DNA from: a virus
Strand: one strand, 5' to 3'
IMG/VR virus record: IMGVR_UViG_3300027708_000032
Location: 1 to 64,000 of that record
DNA length: 64,000 nucleotides
Under the pieces are notes generated by a model. It made no database searches. It was not told the origin of the DNA and saw nothing but the letters and a program-made list of their open reading frames with translations. The position numbers were made by a program, and so were the translations under genes. The number at the start of each line of letters is the position of its first letter. Position 1 is the first letter of the stretch. This document shows, one piece after another, positions 24,831-32,242 of this stretch.

Positions 24831-25112
24831 ATGAAACAAAATCCACGTATTAGTAATGCTTATGGTATTGTTAATAAGAACATTATAATAGACCCTTCTT
24901 TAAACTTCGGCCAAAAGGCCATCTATGCATACTTATGTACGTATGCAGATATAAATAACGAATTACACGTTAGCGTTAGTAGGATAGCAGTGGAATGTGA
25001 TGTAGGACATAGCACTGTTAAAAGAATACTTGACCAGCTTCTTAAGAAAGGGATAATATCTCGTGAACGAAGAGGAGCTGGTCAATCATTTAAAACCATT
25101 TTATTAAAATAA
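24831..25112 (+). CDS. Helix-turn-helix DNA-binding protein (HTH_36 type)
   Basis: A 93-residue winged-helix protein. INPSL-like opening (IIIDPSLNFGQKAIYAYLC) is typical of HTH_36 or replication-initiator winged helices. It is followed by VSVSRIAVECDVGHSTVKR (helix-turn-helix) and a wing (GIISRERRGAGQSF). It would bind DNA as a regulator of early genes or of replication. It has its own promoter and is followed by a noncoding tract rather than a terminator. Confidence 0.75.
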   Translation: MKQNPRISNAYGIVNKNIIIDPSLNFGQKAIYAYLCTYADINNELHVSVSRIAVECDVGHSTVKRILDQLLKKGIISRERRGAGQSFKTILLK

Positions 25113-25290
25113 TATACGATCTGAGGAGCCATACGAGTATAGAAGTGGGATCCAAGTATGTACGGTGAACACATAAGTATCAACCCGCATGACAGATAGG
25201 GCCTGGGAACTGAGAAAATGTAAGTAGCTATGGGATCAATGGTATCTCTAAATTAGAAAGTATGTCCCTCGGATGTATTAACTTTGTTAT
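25113..25290 (+). other. Noncoding tract after HTH gene
   Basis: 178 bases with mixed composition and no frame. GGGATCC-centred and GTATGTACGGTGAAC-like segments stand out, but no strong stem with a T tail was found. It may be a 3' untranslated region, an operator region for the HTH protein, or a fourth structured RNA. Confidence 0.35.
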
Positions 25291-25599
25291 ATGGTAGAAT
25301 GCATATGTATAAATGATAAAGACAGACCCAAGGAAATACCTGCTAACAAATGGGTTAAAAAAGGTGAGCCATACACAGTGATATACACTGTCACTGTACT
25401 GCCACAAAAACAATTAGCGTTCCATTTAGCAGAGATAGAACTTGATGAGTCTTGTCATCCGTATGAGTATTTTCTTGCTCATAGGTTTGCGTTTACACAA
25501 GAAAACTTAGAAAAGCTCATAGAACTTATTAAAGACTGTAATGATACAGACTTTAGTATGGACGAGTTATTAAAACAAACAGAATTAGAAACAATCTAA
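25291..25599 (+). CDS. Early protein (102 aa), unknown
   Basis: The N-terminal half is beta-rich: KWVKKGEPYTVIYTVT resembles the small barrel seen in phage proteins with a KKG-E-Y-V pattern. The C-terminal half is an acidic helix ending LLKQTELETI. No catalytic motif. Function unknown. Confidence 0.6.
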   Translation: MVECICINDKDRPKEIPANKWVKKGEPYTVIYTVTVLPQKQLAFHLAEIELDESCHPYEYFLAHRFAFTQENLEKLIELIKDCNDTDFSMDELLKQTELETI

Positions 25600-25608
25600 A
25601 TTTAAAAC

Positions 25609-25938
25609 ATGAACAAAAGAACATTTCAAATTGTAGATACAGCTGGTGATGGTTACAGTCATGATTATGATGTATCTGTAGAAATTACAGATGCAGGAAT
25701 AGTGTATACTATGTCTTATAGTATGAACCATTATTGGAATGAAAACAGAAGAGGAGAAAAGATTATGACTGTCACTGATGATGGTGATGGTTATGTAGTT
25801 AATCCAAAGTTTAGTAAAGCTATGGATTATGCTGAGATGGCAGAACTATTTGCTATGCTATCATTTATAAACTCTCAAGAAAAGTATGGTTTGTACAAGG
25901 GTGACATTTTAGAAACAACTTTTATTAAAAGCATATGA
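25609..25938 (+). CDS. Beta-rich early protein (109 aa), unknown
   Basis: Alternating strands (TFQIVDTAGDGYSHDYDV, ITDAGIVYTMSYSMNHYW) and an acidic final helix. Its stop overlaps the next start in ATGA, so it is coupled to the lipoprotein downstream. Confidence 0.6.
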   Translation: MNKRTFQIVDTAGDGYSHDYDVSVEITDAGIVYTMSYSMNHYWNENRRGEKIMTVTDDGDGYVVNPKFSKAMDYAEMAELFAMLSFINSQEKYGLYKGDILETTFIKSI

Positions 25939-26087
25939 GGATAGCTCTTATATTGCTTGTGGTGCTTGCAAGTTGTTCTACTCGTAGGACAATTTGTAAG
26001 ACACCCACTAGACGAGAAATAAACAGAGCTATGAAATATAGCACATGGAAATATTCCCAACCATCTTTAAAAAATTATAGAAAATGA
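25935..26087 (+). CDS. Small lipoprotein (50 aa)
   Basis: A short signal (IALILLVVL) and lipobox LASC with Cys14, then a basic mature part (STRRTICKTPTRREINR). It overlaps its neighbours by four bases on both sides, supporting a real coupled gene. Confidence 0.6.
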   Translation: MRIALILLVVLASCSTRRTICKTPTRREINRAMKYSTWKYSQPSLKNYRK

Positions 26088-26194
26088 CATTATTAATCTT
26101 AGCATCATGTACATCTACAGCATCTGTAATATGTGCAACGTTATTAGTAAAACACCTAAAAAAACAATCAAATGAATGGAAATCTAAAATATAA
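26084..26194 (+). CDS. Tiny hydrophobic protein (36 aa)
   Basis: Starts in the ATGA overlap with the lipoprotein gene and reads MTLLILASCTSTASVIC, then a basic end. An LASC box at residue 9 is too close to the start for a normal lipoprotein signal, so a small membrane peptide is more likely. It overlaps the next gene by 23 bases. Confidence 0.4.
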   Translation: MTLLILASCTSTASVICATLLVKHLKKQSNEWKSKI

Positions 26195-26516
26195 CCAAAC
26201 AGAATGGTTAGTTACACAAGAAGGTCAAGAAAGATCTTTTCCTATACATCCTGAACAACAAGATCAAATGGGTGTATTTGATAAGTTTAAAGAATATTCT
26301 GTACAATATAGTCTTTGTTATTTAGTAGAGTTTAAACTATATTGTGTAAAAATAGCACGTTCTAGTTTTCCAGAACCTGAAATAGAAAAGTCACACATTA
26401 ATGCTACAAGCATAGAAATAATAAATGATGATGAGTCTTTCTATATAGGTGAAAATCTAAGTATAGAAGTTGGATACAGAAACGATGTTATGAAGGTTTA
26501 TGTAAAAACTAAATAA
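26172..26516 (+). CDS. Early protein (114 aa), unknown
   Basis: Soluble and beta-rich (YSLCYLVEFKLYCVKIAR, then IEVGYRNDVMKVYVK), with one Cys-containing strand. Its stop overlaps the next start by one base. No family is recognised. Confidence 0.55.
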   Translation: MNGNLKYNQTEWLVTQEGQERSFPIHPEQQDQMGVFDKFKEYSVQYSLCYLVEFKLYCVKIARSSFPEPEIEKSHINATSIEIINDDESFYIGENLSIEVGYRNDVMKVYVKTK

Positions 26517-26845
26517 TGGAAAAAGAAAACTTTGTGGACACTACATACTCTCTAGCTAAAAGTTTACATCATATAAACATAGCTAGAGAGTATTTAGAAG
26601 ATGTTAAAAGAGAAACCAAAGGAACCGTTAAAGACCTGTTTAATAACTATATTAACAAATGTGATTTTATTATACATAGTATGCGTGATAGACTTACACC
26701 TGAAAACAGAGAGGTATTTAAACAAGAACTTAGAGACTCATTCATGATAGAAGCTATCAATGATAAGCTTATACATTTGGATGAGCAACAACGTCTAGAA
26801 GTAGAAAACTTTATAGATGAATTAATTAAAAAAAGTAGTGTATGA
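26516..26845 (+). CDS. Helical early protein (109 aa), unknown
   Basis: Almost entirely helix, with charged repeats (YLEDVKRETKGTVKDLF, LRDSFMIEAINDKL) and a basic end. It overlaps both neighbours by 1-4 bases, so it lies in a coupled run of five genes. Confidence 0.6.
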   Translation: MEKENFVDTTYSLAKSLHHINIAREYLEDVKRETKGTVKDLFNNYINKCDFIIHSMRDRLTPENREVFKQELRDSFMIEAINDKLIHLDEQQRLEVENFIDELIKKSSV

Positions 26846-27207
26846 CCTTTTTAAAGAAACCAGACCCTAATAAAATTTATAGAAAAGAATTACCAAAGAT
26901 TAATACAGAAGGTCCTAAAAGTAAAAAACTTACTACATTTCAGATTATAAAAAATGGTATACTTGATATAGAAATGGAACCAAAAGAATATCATAAATAT
27001 GATACTATTAAAACTGAATTTAAAGTTTATTTATTTACATTTTTAATAGCTTTTGGTATGTTTTATGTGGCAATTCATAGTAGTATAACTAGTGGACCCA
27101 TAACAGAAACCCGAGATAGTTGGTTTGATAAAACAATTGACACTGTATTAAACTTTTTAGCAGATCAGTGGGATAATTTAACTGATAAAATTCAAAACTT
27201 ATTTTAA
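26842..27207 (+). CDS. Single-pass membrane protein (121 aa)
   Basis: About 65 soluble, basic residues come first, then one transmembrane segment (YLFTFLIAFGMFYVAIH, near 68-86), then a short outer part with an amphipathic end (FLADQWDNLTDKIQNLF). It is part of the coupled run 26172-27755. Confidence 0.6.
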   Translation: MTFLKKPDPNKIYRKELPKINTEGPKSKKLTTFQIIKNGILDIEMEPKEYHKYDTIKTEFKVYLFTFLIAFGMFYVAIHSSITSGPITETRDSWFDKTIDTVLNFLADQWDNLTDKIQNLF

Positions 27208-27755
27208 TGACAAAAGAAGAATACAGTAGTTTAAAAGAAAACTACATAGATCATCTTACAGGTATGATGTCTGAAATAGGTAGCATACCTGCACACATAA
27301 CAGTGTTTGCAGATCATATAGATACTAAAGATTCTAAAAAACCAGCTCTTGTTCATATGCTTATACCACCTCATTATATGGAATCTGAAGATTCTAAAGA
27401 TAGGTTTGTTAATGAAGAGCTTCCACCAGCATTTAAAGCTATGAAACAAAAGTTCAAGCCTTATTGTATAACATGGGCAGCAGAAGCTTGGGTGAGAATA
27501 GCTGGTGCAGACTTTGATGTAGATAAACAAAACTGGAAAGCTATACCTATTAAGAAAGAAGTGGTTATAGTGAGTATGGAAACAGAAGATACTACTGAAA
27601 CTATTATATACAACATTCACAGAAACGGTAAACAAGTTACTAAAGATGGAGATATTGTAGATAATGTAACTTTAGAATTAGATGAAGATTTAAACCAAGG
27701 TGGAGCTGCTGGAGGCAGGTTTACTGGGTTATTTAGAACATTTAAAAATATATAA
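27207..27755 (+). CDS. Early protein (182 aa), unknown
   Basis: A mixed alpha/beta soluble protein with His- and Pro-containing loops (ALVHMLIPPHYMES), ITWAAEAWVRIAG and a Gly-rich end (GGAAGGRFTGLF). No known motif. It is coupled to the membrane protein upstream by one base. Confidence 0.55.
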   Translation: MTKEEYSSLKENYIDHLTGMMSEIGSIPAHITVFADHIDTKDSKKPALVHMLIPPHYMESEDSKDRFVNEELPPAFKAMKQKFKPYCITWAAEAWVRIAGADFDVDKQNWKAIPIKKEVVIVSMETEDTTETIIYNIHRNGKQVTKDGDIVDNVTLELDEDLNQGGAAGGRFTGLFRTFKNI

Positions 27756-27756
27756 A

Positions 27757-27984
27757 ATGAGTTTATTAAACCTTTTTGGAAAAAGTAAAGCTTTACAACA
27801 AGAAGTTGAAAGTCTTAAAACAGCATTAGAAGAATGTAGTGGCAAACTTGCAGAAAAGCAAGAGCATATTAATACTACTAATGCCTATTGGAAAAAGAAA
27901 CTTAAAGAACAGCAAATGAGTGGTGAAAAGAAACCAAAAGCTAAAAAAAGCACAGGTTATCCAAAACCACCATTAGACGCTTAA
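27757..27984 (+). CDS. Coiled-coil protein (75 aa)
   Basis: I place the start at 27757, one base after the preceding stop; a longer frame from 27700 would overlap that gene. A helix from residue 10 to 55 (ALQQEVESLKTALEECSG) with a heptad pattern is followed by a basic tail (KKPKAKKSTGYPKPP). Confidence 0.55.
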   Translation: MSLLNLFGKSKALQQEVESLKTALEECSGKLAEKQEHINTTNAYWKKKLKEQQMSGEKKPKAKKSTGYPKPPLDA

Positions 27985-28072
27985 TTATAGCTCTATTATC
28001 CACCTATTCTGTATAAACTATTAGTTTATTCAATATTATATTGTTATTTTTATAACAACATAATGTTTATCA

Positions 28073-28321
28073 ATGATTTATCAGTTACCAAACGGTAAAT
28101 GTATAGAGATAAGCACAGAACAGTTTATAGAAATGTCGGATGAAGAACTGGAGTATCTGATAGCTTATAACTATGGTGATGTAGTGGAGAACCCATGGCA
28201 CGGGTCTATATTAAATAGGCCAAGCAGTGTTATCGATGATGAGTATATACTACCAGATATCACAGACATACCAGAAATAGACAAGCTTATGGATTTAGAT
28301 GCTGATATAGAACCTGAATAA
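28073..28321 (+). CDS. Acidic protein (82 aa), unknown
   Basis: Very acidic, with a WHGSILNRPSSVIDDEY stretch in the middle and an Asp/Glu-rich end. It is a one-gene unit closed by a terminator. Such acidic early proteins sometimes mimic DNA, but nothing specific supports that here. An AT-rich stretch resembling the shared element (ATATTATATTGT, 28033-28044) lies upstream. Confidence 0.55.
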   Translation: MIYQLPNGKCIEISTEQFIEMSDEELEYLIAYNYGDVVENPWHGSILNRPSSVIDDEYILPDITDIPEIDKLMDLDADIEPE

Positions 28322-28344
28322 TAGTTTTCAATGTGTGTAGTCAT

Positions 28345-28371
28345 TCCCTGGGTATAAACCTGGGGATTTTT
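28345..28371 (+). terminator. Rho-independent terminator
   Basis: The stem TCCCTGGGT with ACCTGGGGA has a four-base loop and is followed by TTTTT. Confidence 0.8.
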
Positions 28372-28394
28372 ATTTATAACAAAAAACAAAAAGC

Positions 28395-28865
28395 ATGAAC
28401 GAAAAAGTAACAGTTGCTGCTGACAAGAACGGAAACGTAATAGGCGTTTCTACAAACAACCCAGAGTATGGGTATTTACGTGTAGAACAAACAACTACAC
28501 AAATTAATGATGAAGGTTGGTTACGTAATGTAAAGAGATCCGCTCTTATCAAAGGTAAGGTGGAAGATTTAATGGGTACAGGTTACAAAGAAGGAACACA
28601 GATTCCTGGTAAGATTGTAGTACGCGAGAGTTTAGAACCATTTAATCCTGTTAATCCAGATAGAGATCTGAAGATTGCTGGTGATACTGGTGTTATATGT
28701 CGTATAGATGATCAGCCTATCTACAGGCAGACATTCTTTACTTCTAATCTTAATGCGTTTGATGAGTTAATTACTCATAATAACTCTGAAGAAATTAGAG
28801 AAGTACAAGCTGCACAAAGAGCTATGGTTAACTTAACTTCTGATAAAGAACCAGTTACTCTCTAG
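28395..28865 (+). CDS. Conserved phage protein (156 aa), possibly nucleic-acid binding
   Basis: Beta-rich: VTVAADKNGNVIGVSTNN, then RNVKRSALIKGKVEDL and GKIVVRESLEPFNP, an arrangement like a small OB or beta-sandwich domain. It is a one-gene unit between two strong terminators and so is probably abundant. I recognise the general type from Bacteroidota phages but no function is known. Confidence 0.6.
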   Translation: MNEKVTVAADKNGNVIGVSTNNPEYGYLRVEQTTTQINDEGWLRNVKRSALIKGKVEDLMGTGYKEGTQIPGKIVVRESLEPFNPVNPDRDLKIAGDTGVICRIDDQPIYRQTFFTSNLNAFDELITHNNSEEIREVQAAQRAMVNLTSDKEPVTL

Positions 28866-28884
28866 GATGGTTATGTTTTAGGTT

Positions 28885-28919
28885 AAAAAAGGGCTTGGGA
28901 AACCGAGCCCTTTTTTATT
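28885..28919 (+). terminator. Very strong rho-independent terminator
   Basis: AAAAAAGGGCT pairs with AGCCCTTTTTT, and the stem continues to a GAAA tetraloop. The T run is part of the stem and of the tail, so it could work in both directions. Confidence 0.92.
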
Positions 28920-28960
28920 TATAGAAATTAGTATTATCTTTAACAACTAAATATTAAATC

Positions 28961-29482
28961 ATGAACTCTAACAAAACAGTTAGTGCTAACTCTAAAGGTA
29001 TAATTATATCTTATGGAGATGTTAACAAGCATATGTTTACTCACTATGAGAGTAGATATAGCTTTATTAATAAAATTCAGGTGGAGGGTACAAGTAAGTA
29101 CCAACATACTGAAACTAAACATTTTACGTTATTACAACAAGAAATGTATAACAAGATTGTATATGGCTTTTCTGCATATACAAAGGAAGAAATACAGCAG
29201 ATGTCTAAAACTAGTAAGTTTAACATCACTGTTACATACACCAAAGCTCACCGCATACTGAACCGCTGGAAGCAAGAACTTATAAATGAGAAGATAGATA
29301 GCTTACTTATAAAGCTATTTCCTAACTCTCCTATTATAAAGCAGATGACAGCTGTAAAAGGTTATGATGATAACCTAACCGTTAACACTACGTTTAAAGA
29401 TCTCGGAATAACCAGAGAAGCCATAGCTAACAAGCTTATGGAATATGGCTTCCTACCGAACAATTTTTATCAACTAACTTAA
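28961..29482 (+). CDS. Early protein (173 aa), unknown
   Basis: A beta-rich N-terminus, a basic helical centre (VTYTKAHRILNRWKQEL) and a final helix pair (FKDLGITREAIANKLMEYG) that could be a DNA-binding helix-turn-helix. Not assigned to a family. Confidence 0.55.
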   Translation: MNSNKTVSANSKGIIISYGDVNKHMFTHYESRYSFINKIQVEGTSKYQHTETKHFTLLQQEMYNKIVYGFSAYTKEEIQQMSKTSKFNITVTYTKAHRILNRWKQELINEKIDSLLIKLFPNSPIIKQMTAVKGYDDNLTVNTTFKDLGITREAIANKLMEYGFLPNNFYQLT

Positions 29483-29491
29483 AACCTAAAC

Positions 29492-29740
29492 ATGGAACAC
29501 ATATTTGTTACCAATGGAACTGTACAGCTAATACTATCACCTGAAGATGACTTAGATCGTCTTCTTCTAGCAGAACTTTTAAAAGACGGACCCTTAGAAC
29601 TAGATACTATCAGACAACCTGTTAGTATATTGGGTAAGTCTGTAAAGGACGGATTAATCATTAGAAAAAAGAAAACAGATGCAGCAGAAACTAAAGATGT
29701 GTCGGGGCTGCCAAAGTCTAAAACACATATGGAAGTCTGA
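29492..29740 (+). CDS. Small protein before HNH gene (82 aa)
   Basis: Residues 17-60 (LSPEDDLDRLLLAELLKDG, then SVKDGLIIRKKK) are helical with a basic end. It overlaps the HNH gene by 44 bases in another frame and is probably coupled to it. Confidence 0.55.
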   Translation: MEHIFVTNGTVQLILSPEDDLDRLLLAELLKDGPLELDTIRQPVSILGKSVKDGLIIRKKKTDAAETKDVSGLPKSKTHMEV

Positions 29741-30065
29741 CAAGAAAGATAAGTATTGTAAAGAATGCTGGTACAAAATAGAAAAGCCTAAATCTATAGC
29801 TCCTGTCTCTGAAAAGAGGCAGGTGGCTATGGATGAGTATTCTAAGAAAAGACTAGCATTCTTAACATTACATACTAACTGTCAAGCAAGAATGCCTGGC
29901 TGTACAGGTTTAAGTAATGACGTACACCATAAAGCTGGCCGTATAGGAGACAACTATCTAAACATGAACACATGGCTTGCTGTATGTAGGTCGTGCCATT
30001 CATGGATTGAGCTTAACCCAGATGCAGCTAAAGATCTTGGGTTTTCAGAGTCTAGACTTCAGTAA
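29697..30065 (+). CDS. HNH endonuclease with zinc ribbon
   Basis: About 122 residues from MCRGC (29697); a start at 29679 is also possible. The N-terminal ribbon has MCRGCQ and YCKECW. The nuclease core shows CQARMPGC, then VHHKAGRIGDNYLN with the catalytic HH, and CRSCHSWIE. HNH enzymes cut DNA with a single metal. This could be a homing-type nuclease or act in DNA processing. It shares the overall plan, but not the sequence, of the HNH gene at 55581. Confidence 0.75.
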   Translation: MCRGCQSLKHIWKSDKKDKYCKECWYKIEKPKSIAPVSEKRQVAMDEYSKKRLAFLTLHTNCQARMPGCTGLSNDVHHKAGRIGDNYLNMNTWLAVCRSCHSWIELNPDAAKDLGFSESRLQ

Positions 30066-30286
30066 TATATTACTTAAACACCCTATAATGTGTCATAAAA
30101 CACACAAAACAGGGCATAATAGGTATTATATTACTAGTTATAATGTATGTTATATGTAGCATTAATGACCCATTATGCTTAAAAGCATATTGTAGTATGC
30201 AATATTGTAAATGTCTTAAAAACCATACATTAAGTTAAAAACTTCAAAATATTTGGTATAATGATGGATATATTGTACATTGTATT
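30066..30286 (+). promoter_or_regulatory. Hairpin-rich leader of the GIY-YIG/HTH gene
   Basis: 220 AT-rich bases with TGTGT/ACACA near 30090-30105, GCAT-AATG/CATT-ATGC near 30160-30179 and GCATA/TATGC near 30185-30200. TATAAT occurs at about 30258. The inverted pairs could be operators for the HTH part of the next protein. No frame of interest was found. Confidence 0.4.
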
Positions 30287-30871
30287 ATGAAGACAAATTT
30301 AATTTATGGTCTCAGAGACCCTAGAAATGATGTATACTATTACATTGGTAAGACTACAGTAGGTTATGAAAGACCTCTTAAACACTTAACAAAATCTCAT
30401 AGTAAAACTGTTAACGATTGGGTAAACCAGCTTGAAAGTTTAGGTTTGGTACCAGCTGTTGATGTTATAGAAAGAGATATATTATTAGAAAATTTAACAG
30501 AAAGAGAGAAGTTCTGGATAGACTATCATTATGATTTAAATCCAGAACTTTTTAATATTCAATCACTACCTGAAACTATTAATAAAGTAAGAACTCAGGA
30601 TGATGATGCTAAGTTTAATTCTCTAGTAAGTTTAGTGCTTAACATAGGTAATATACTAAAAACTGAAAGAATGTCTAGAAAACTTACACAAGAGGAACTT
30701 GCAAAAAAATCTGGACTTCATAGAAGTACTATTTCATTATGTGAAGGTGGTAACAATGTAACAGTAGAAGCTATTAAAAAGTATTTAGCAGCATTAAAAG
30801 GTGTAGATATACTTACTAGAAATCTAGATTGTATTAGAGTTGGTAAATCCCACCAGAAAACAGTAAAATAG
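30287..30871 (+). CDS. GIY-YIG nuclease fused to XRE helix-turn-helix
   Basis: A 194-residue fusion. Residues 1-85 are GIY-YIG-like: LIYGLRDPRNDVYYYIGKT carries the two Tyr of the family (here YGL and YIG), R/H residues follow in RPLKHL, and the metal-binding Glu lies in NLTEREKFWID. Residues 117-175 are an XRE-type HTH (LTQEELAKKSGLHRSTISL then EGGNNVTVEAIKK). GIY-YIG enzymes cut DNA; the HTH would give site choice or let the protein repress its own gene. It is isolated from its neighbours by noncoding stretches, like a selfish homing gene or a regulator. Confidence 0.75.
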   Translation: MKTNLIYGLRDPRNDVYYYIGKTTVGYERPLKHLTKSHSKTVNDWVNQLESLGLVPAVDVIERDILLENLTEREKFWIDYHYDLNPELFNIQSLPETINKVRTQDDDAKFNSLVSLVLNIGNILKTERMSRKLTQEELAKKSGLHRSTISLCEGGNNVTVEAIKKYLAALKGVDILTRNLDCIRVGKSHQKTVK

Positions 30872-30927
30872 CTTTTTGTGATGATATTTACCTACATTTT
30901 AACCTATTTTGTAGATAATAAACAACA

Positions 30928-30939
30928 GTTTACGTAAAC
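30928..30939. promoter_or_regulatory. Perfect palindrome, candidate operator
   Basis: GTTTACGTAAAC is a perfect 12-base palindrome, extended by a second half-site copy (GTAAACGTAAAC overlapping it). It lies between the GIY-YIG/HTH gene and the next start, so it is a natural candidate for HTH binding. Confidence 0.5.
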
Positions 30940-30964
30940 GTAAACAACCTAAAAAAGTAAACAT

Positions 30965-31348
30965 ATGACATCAATAGAATGGTTAATAGAACAATTAATG
31001 GAAAGAGGTTTCCAAGAAAAGAATTTTGAAATACTTAACCAAGCCAAAGAAATGCACAAGCAAGAGATAATAGATGCTGTTGATTCCAATTTTTCTTATT
31101 CTAGTAATGAATATCCTACATTGGGAGAACAATATTATCATAAAACTTTTGTAAGTAATGAAAGTAATAACCATATTTCTGACATCAGCAAAATGGTAGA
31201 AGTTCACCAACAAGAAATATCAGATGAAGAAATAGAGAAAGCAGCAAGAGATTATGACAACAGTGTTATTTATGGACCACCATTACTGCATTTTGAACAA
31301 GGTGCATTTTGGTATAGAGAACAATTAAAACAAGCTAAAAAAGATTAA
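30965..31348 (+). CDS. Early protein with YREQLK motif, paralog A (127 aa)
   Basis: A helical, acidic protein. The C-terminal 45 residues (ISDEEIEKAARDYD ... FWYREQLKQ) recur in the next gene, with two exact DNA repeats (31214-31237 with 31486-31509, and 31310-31330 with 31573-31593). The domain is a short helical unit familiar from Bacteroidota phage proteins. Function unknown. Confidence 0.6.
   Translation: MTSIEWLIEQLMERGFQEKNFEILNQAKEMHKQEIIDAVDSNFSYSSNEYPTLGEQYYHKTFVSNESNNHISDISKMVEVHQQEISDEEIEKAARDYDNSVIYGPPLLHFEQGAFWYREQLKQAKKD
31214..31237 (+). repeat. 24-base direct repeat, copy 1
   Basis: Identical to 31486-31509 and encodes the shared EISDEEIE segment. It shows that the C-terminal domain was duplicated recently. 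Confidence 0.8.
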
Positions 31349-31350
31349 TT

Positions 31351-31605
31351 ATGATAATATCAGAAGCAATAAGTATCTTAAAGATACATCAGCAATGGAG
31401 ATTAGGTGCTGATATAGTAATGAGTGAACCAAAAGAGTTGACTGAAGCATTGGATGTGCTATTAAACCATTGTACTGATACCACAGAAATATCAGATGAA
31501 GAAATAGAGGATGTTGCTTGGGAAAGATATACAGGAGATTCTGCAAGACTTGCTTGGGTAGCAGCAATTAAATGGTATAGAGAACAATTAAAAAGTAAAC
31601 AATGA
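31351..31605 (+). CDS. Early protein with YREQLK motif, paralog B (84 aa)
   Basis: A different N-terminus (MIISEAISILKIHQQWR) joined to the same C-terminal unit, EISDEEIEDVAWERY ... KWYREQLKSKQ. It starts two bases after paralog A. Presumably it arose by tandem duplication followed by divergence. Confidence 0.6.
   Translation: MIISEAISILKIHQQWRLGADIVMSEPKELTEALDVLLNHCTDTTEISDEEIEDVAWERYTGDSARLAWVAAIKWYREQLKSKQ
31486..31509 (+). repeat. 24-base direct repeat, copy 2
   Basis: Identical to 31214-31237. A further exact 21-base pair lies at 31310-31330 and 31573-31593. Confidence 0.8.
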
Positions 31606-31691
31606 AAAAAACATTAGTTATAACAATAATACTTTGGGAAACAGTTAAGTATGTTGTAAAAAAGATTTGGCAAAAAATAGTAAATAATTAA
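31602..31691 (+). CDS. Tiny basic hydrophobic peptide (29 aa)
   Basis: Starts inside the ATGA overlap with paralog B and reads MKKTLVITIILWETVKY, with a basic amphipathic end. It could be a membrane-active peptide. Support is the overlap and leader only. Confidence 0.4.
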   Translation: MKKTLVITIILWETVKYVVKKIWQKIVNN

Positions 31692-31694
31692 GTT

Positions 31695-31892
31695 ATGAGA
31701 GATCTACCACTAAATAAACAGCAACAGAAGGATGGATGTTTTAATCTATCTCTTTTTCTAGTATTCTTTATAATAGGATTAGCAATACTACACTATGCAG
31801 TAAATGATTCTGTATCTGGAATGATACAGTTTACAGCAGGGTTTGTTATAACTCTTATTATATTAAAAATTATAGACAAAATAATGAAATAG
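31695..31892 (+). CDS. Two-segment membrane protein (65 aa)
   Basis: Hydrophobic stretches at about 17-34 (LSLFLVFFIIGLAILHY) and 42-60 (MIQFTAGFVITLIILKI) enclose a short polar loop. Ends basic. Probably in the inner membrane. Function unknown. Confidence 0.6.
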   Translation: MRDLPLNKQQQKDGCFNLSLFLVFFIIGLAILHYAVNDSVSGMIQFTAGFVITLIILKIIDKIMK

Positions 31893-31893
31893 T

Positions 31894-31949
31894 AGAATAT
31901 TTTCCACTATAACACTAAAAACATAGAAAATTTTCCATTATGGCACTAA
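31894..31949 (+). repeat. Imperfect 25-base tandem repeat over a start site
   Basis: 31894-31918 and 31925-31949 agree at 21 of 25 bases (core TTTTCCAyTAT). The second copy contains the start codon of the 61-residue gene. It may be a translational or transcriptional control element, or simply a local duplication. Confidence 0.45.
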
Positions 31950-32125
31950 TATGTGACCCACCATCAGGGTGGAAATATGGGTTTCCTAAACCTATTCCTG
32001 AAGATAGAAGATATGACTCTCTAACTTGGTTAGTAGAAGAAGGTTATCCTCAAGAATTAATAGATGAACTAGGAGAACATTTCTACTGTAGGTATTGGGA
32101 ACAACCAGATAAAGATGTCAAGTAA
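31940..32125 (+). CDS. Small acidic protein (61 aa), unknown
   Basis: Contains PPSGWKYGFPKPIPED and an acidic helix with aromatics (LGEHFYCRYWEQPDKD). No family is recognised. It precedes the tRNA gene. Confidence 0.5.
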   Translation: MALICDPPSGWKYGFPKPIPEDRRYDSLTWLVEEGYPQELIDELGEHFYCRYWEQPDKDVK

Positions 32126-32242
32126 ACTGTAACAAAAACTTGACAAATCTGTTACTAATTTAAGGAAATTGGTCACAAATTTAGTAGATATTTGCGACAA
32201 AACTGCATGTAGTTTTAGTAAAAATTCATGCAAAATCTTATT

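Noticed and set aside
32135-32242. TTGACA-like box before the tRNA
   Set aside because: No partner box at a suitable distance, and the host group uses other promoter signals.
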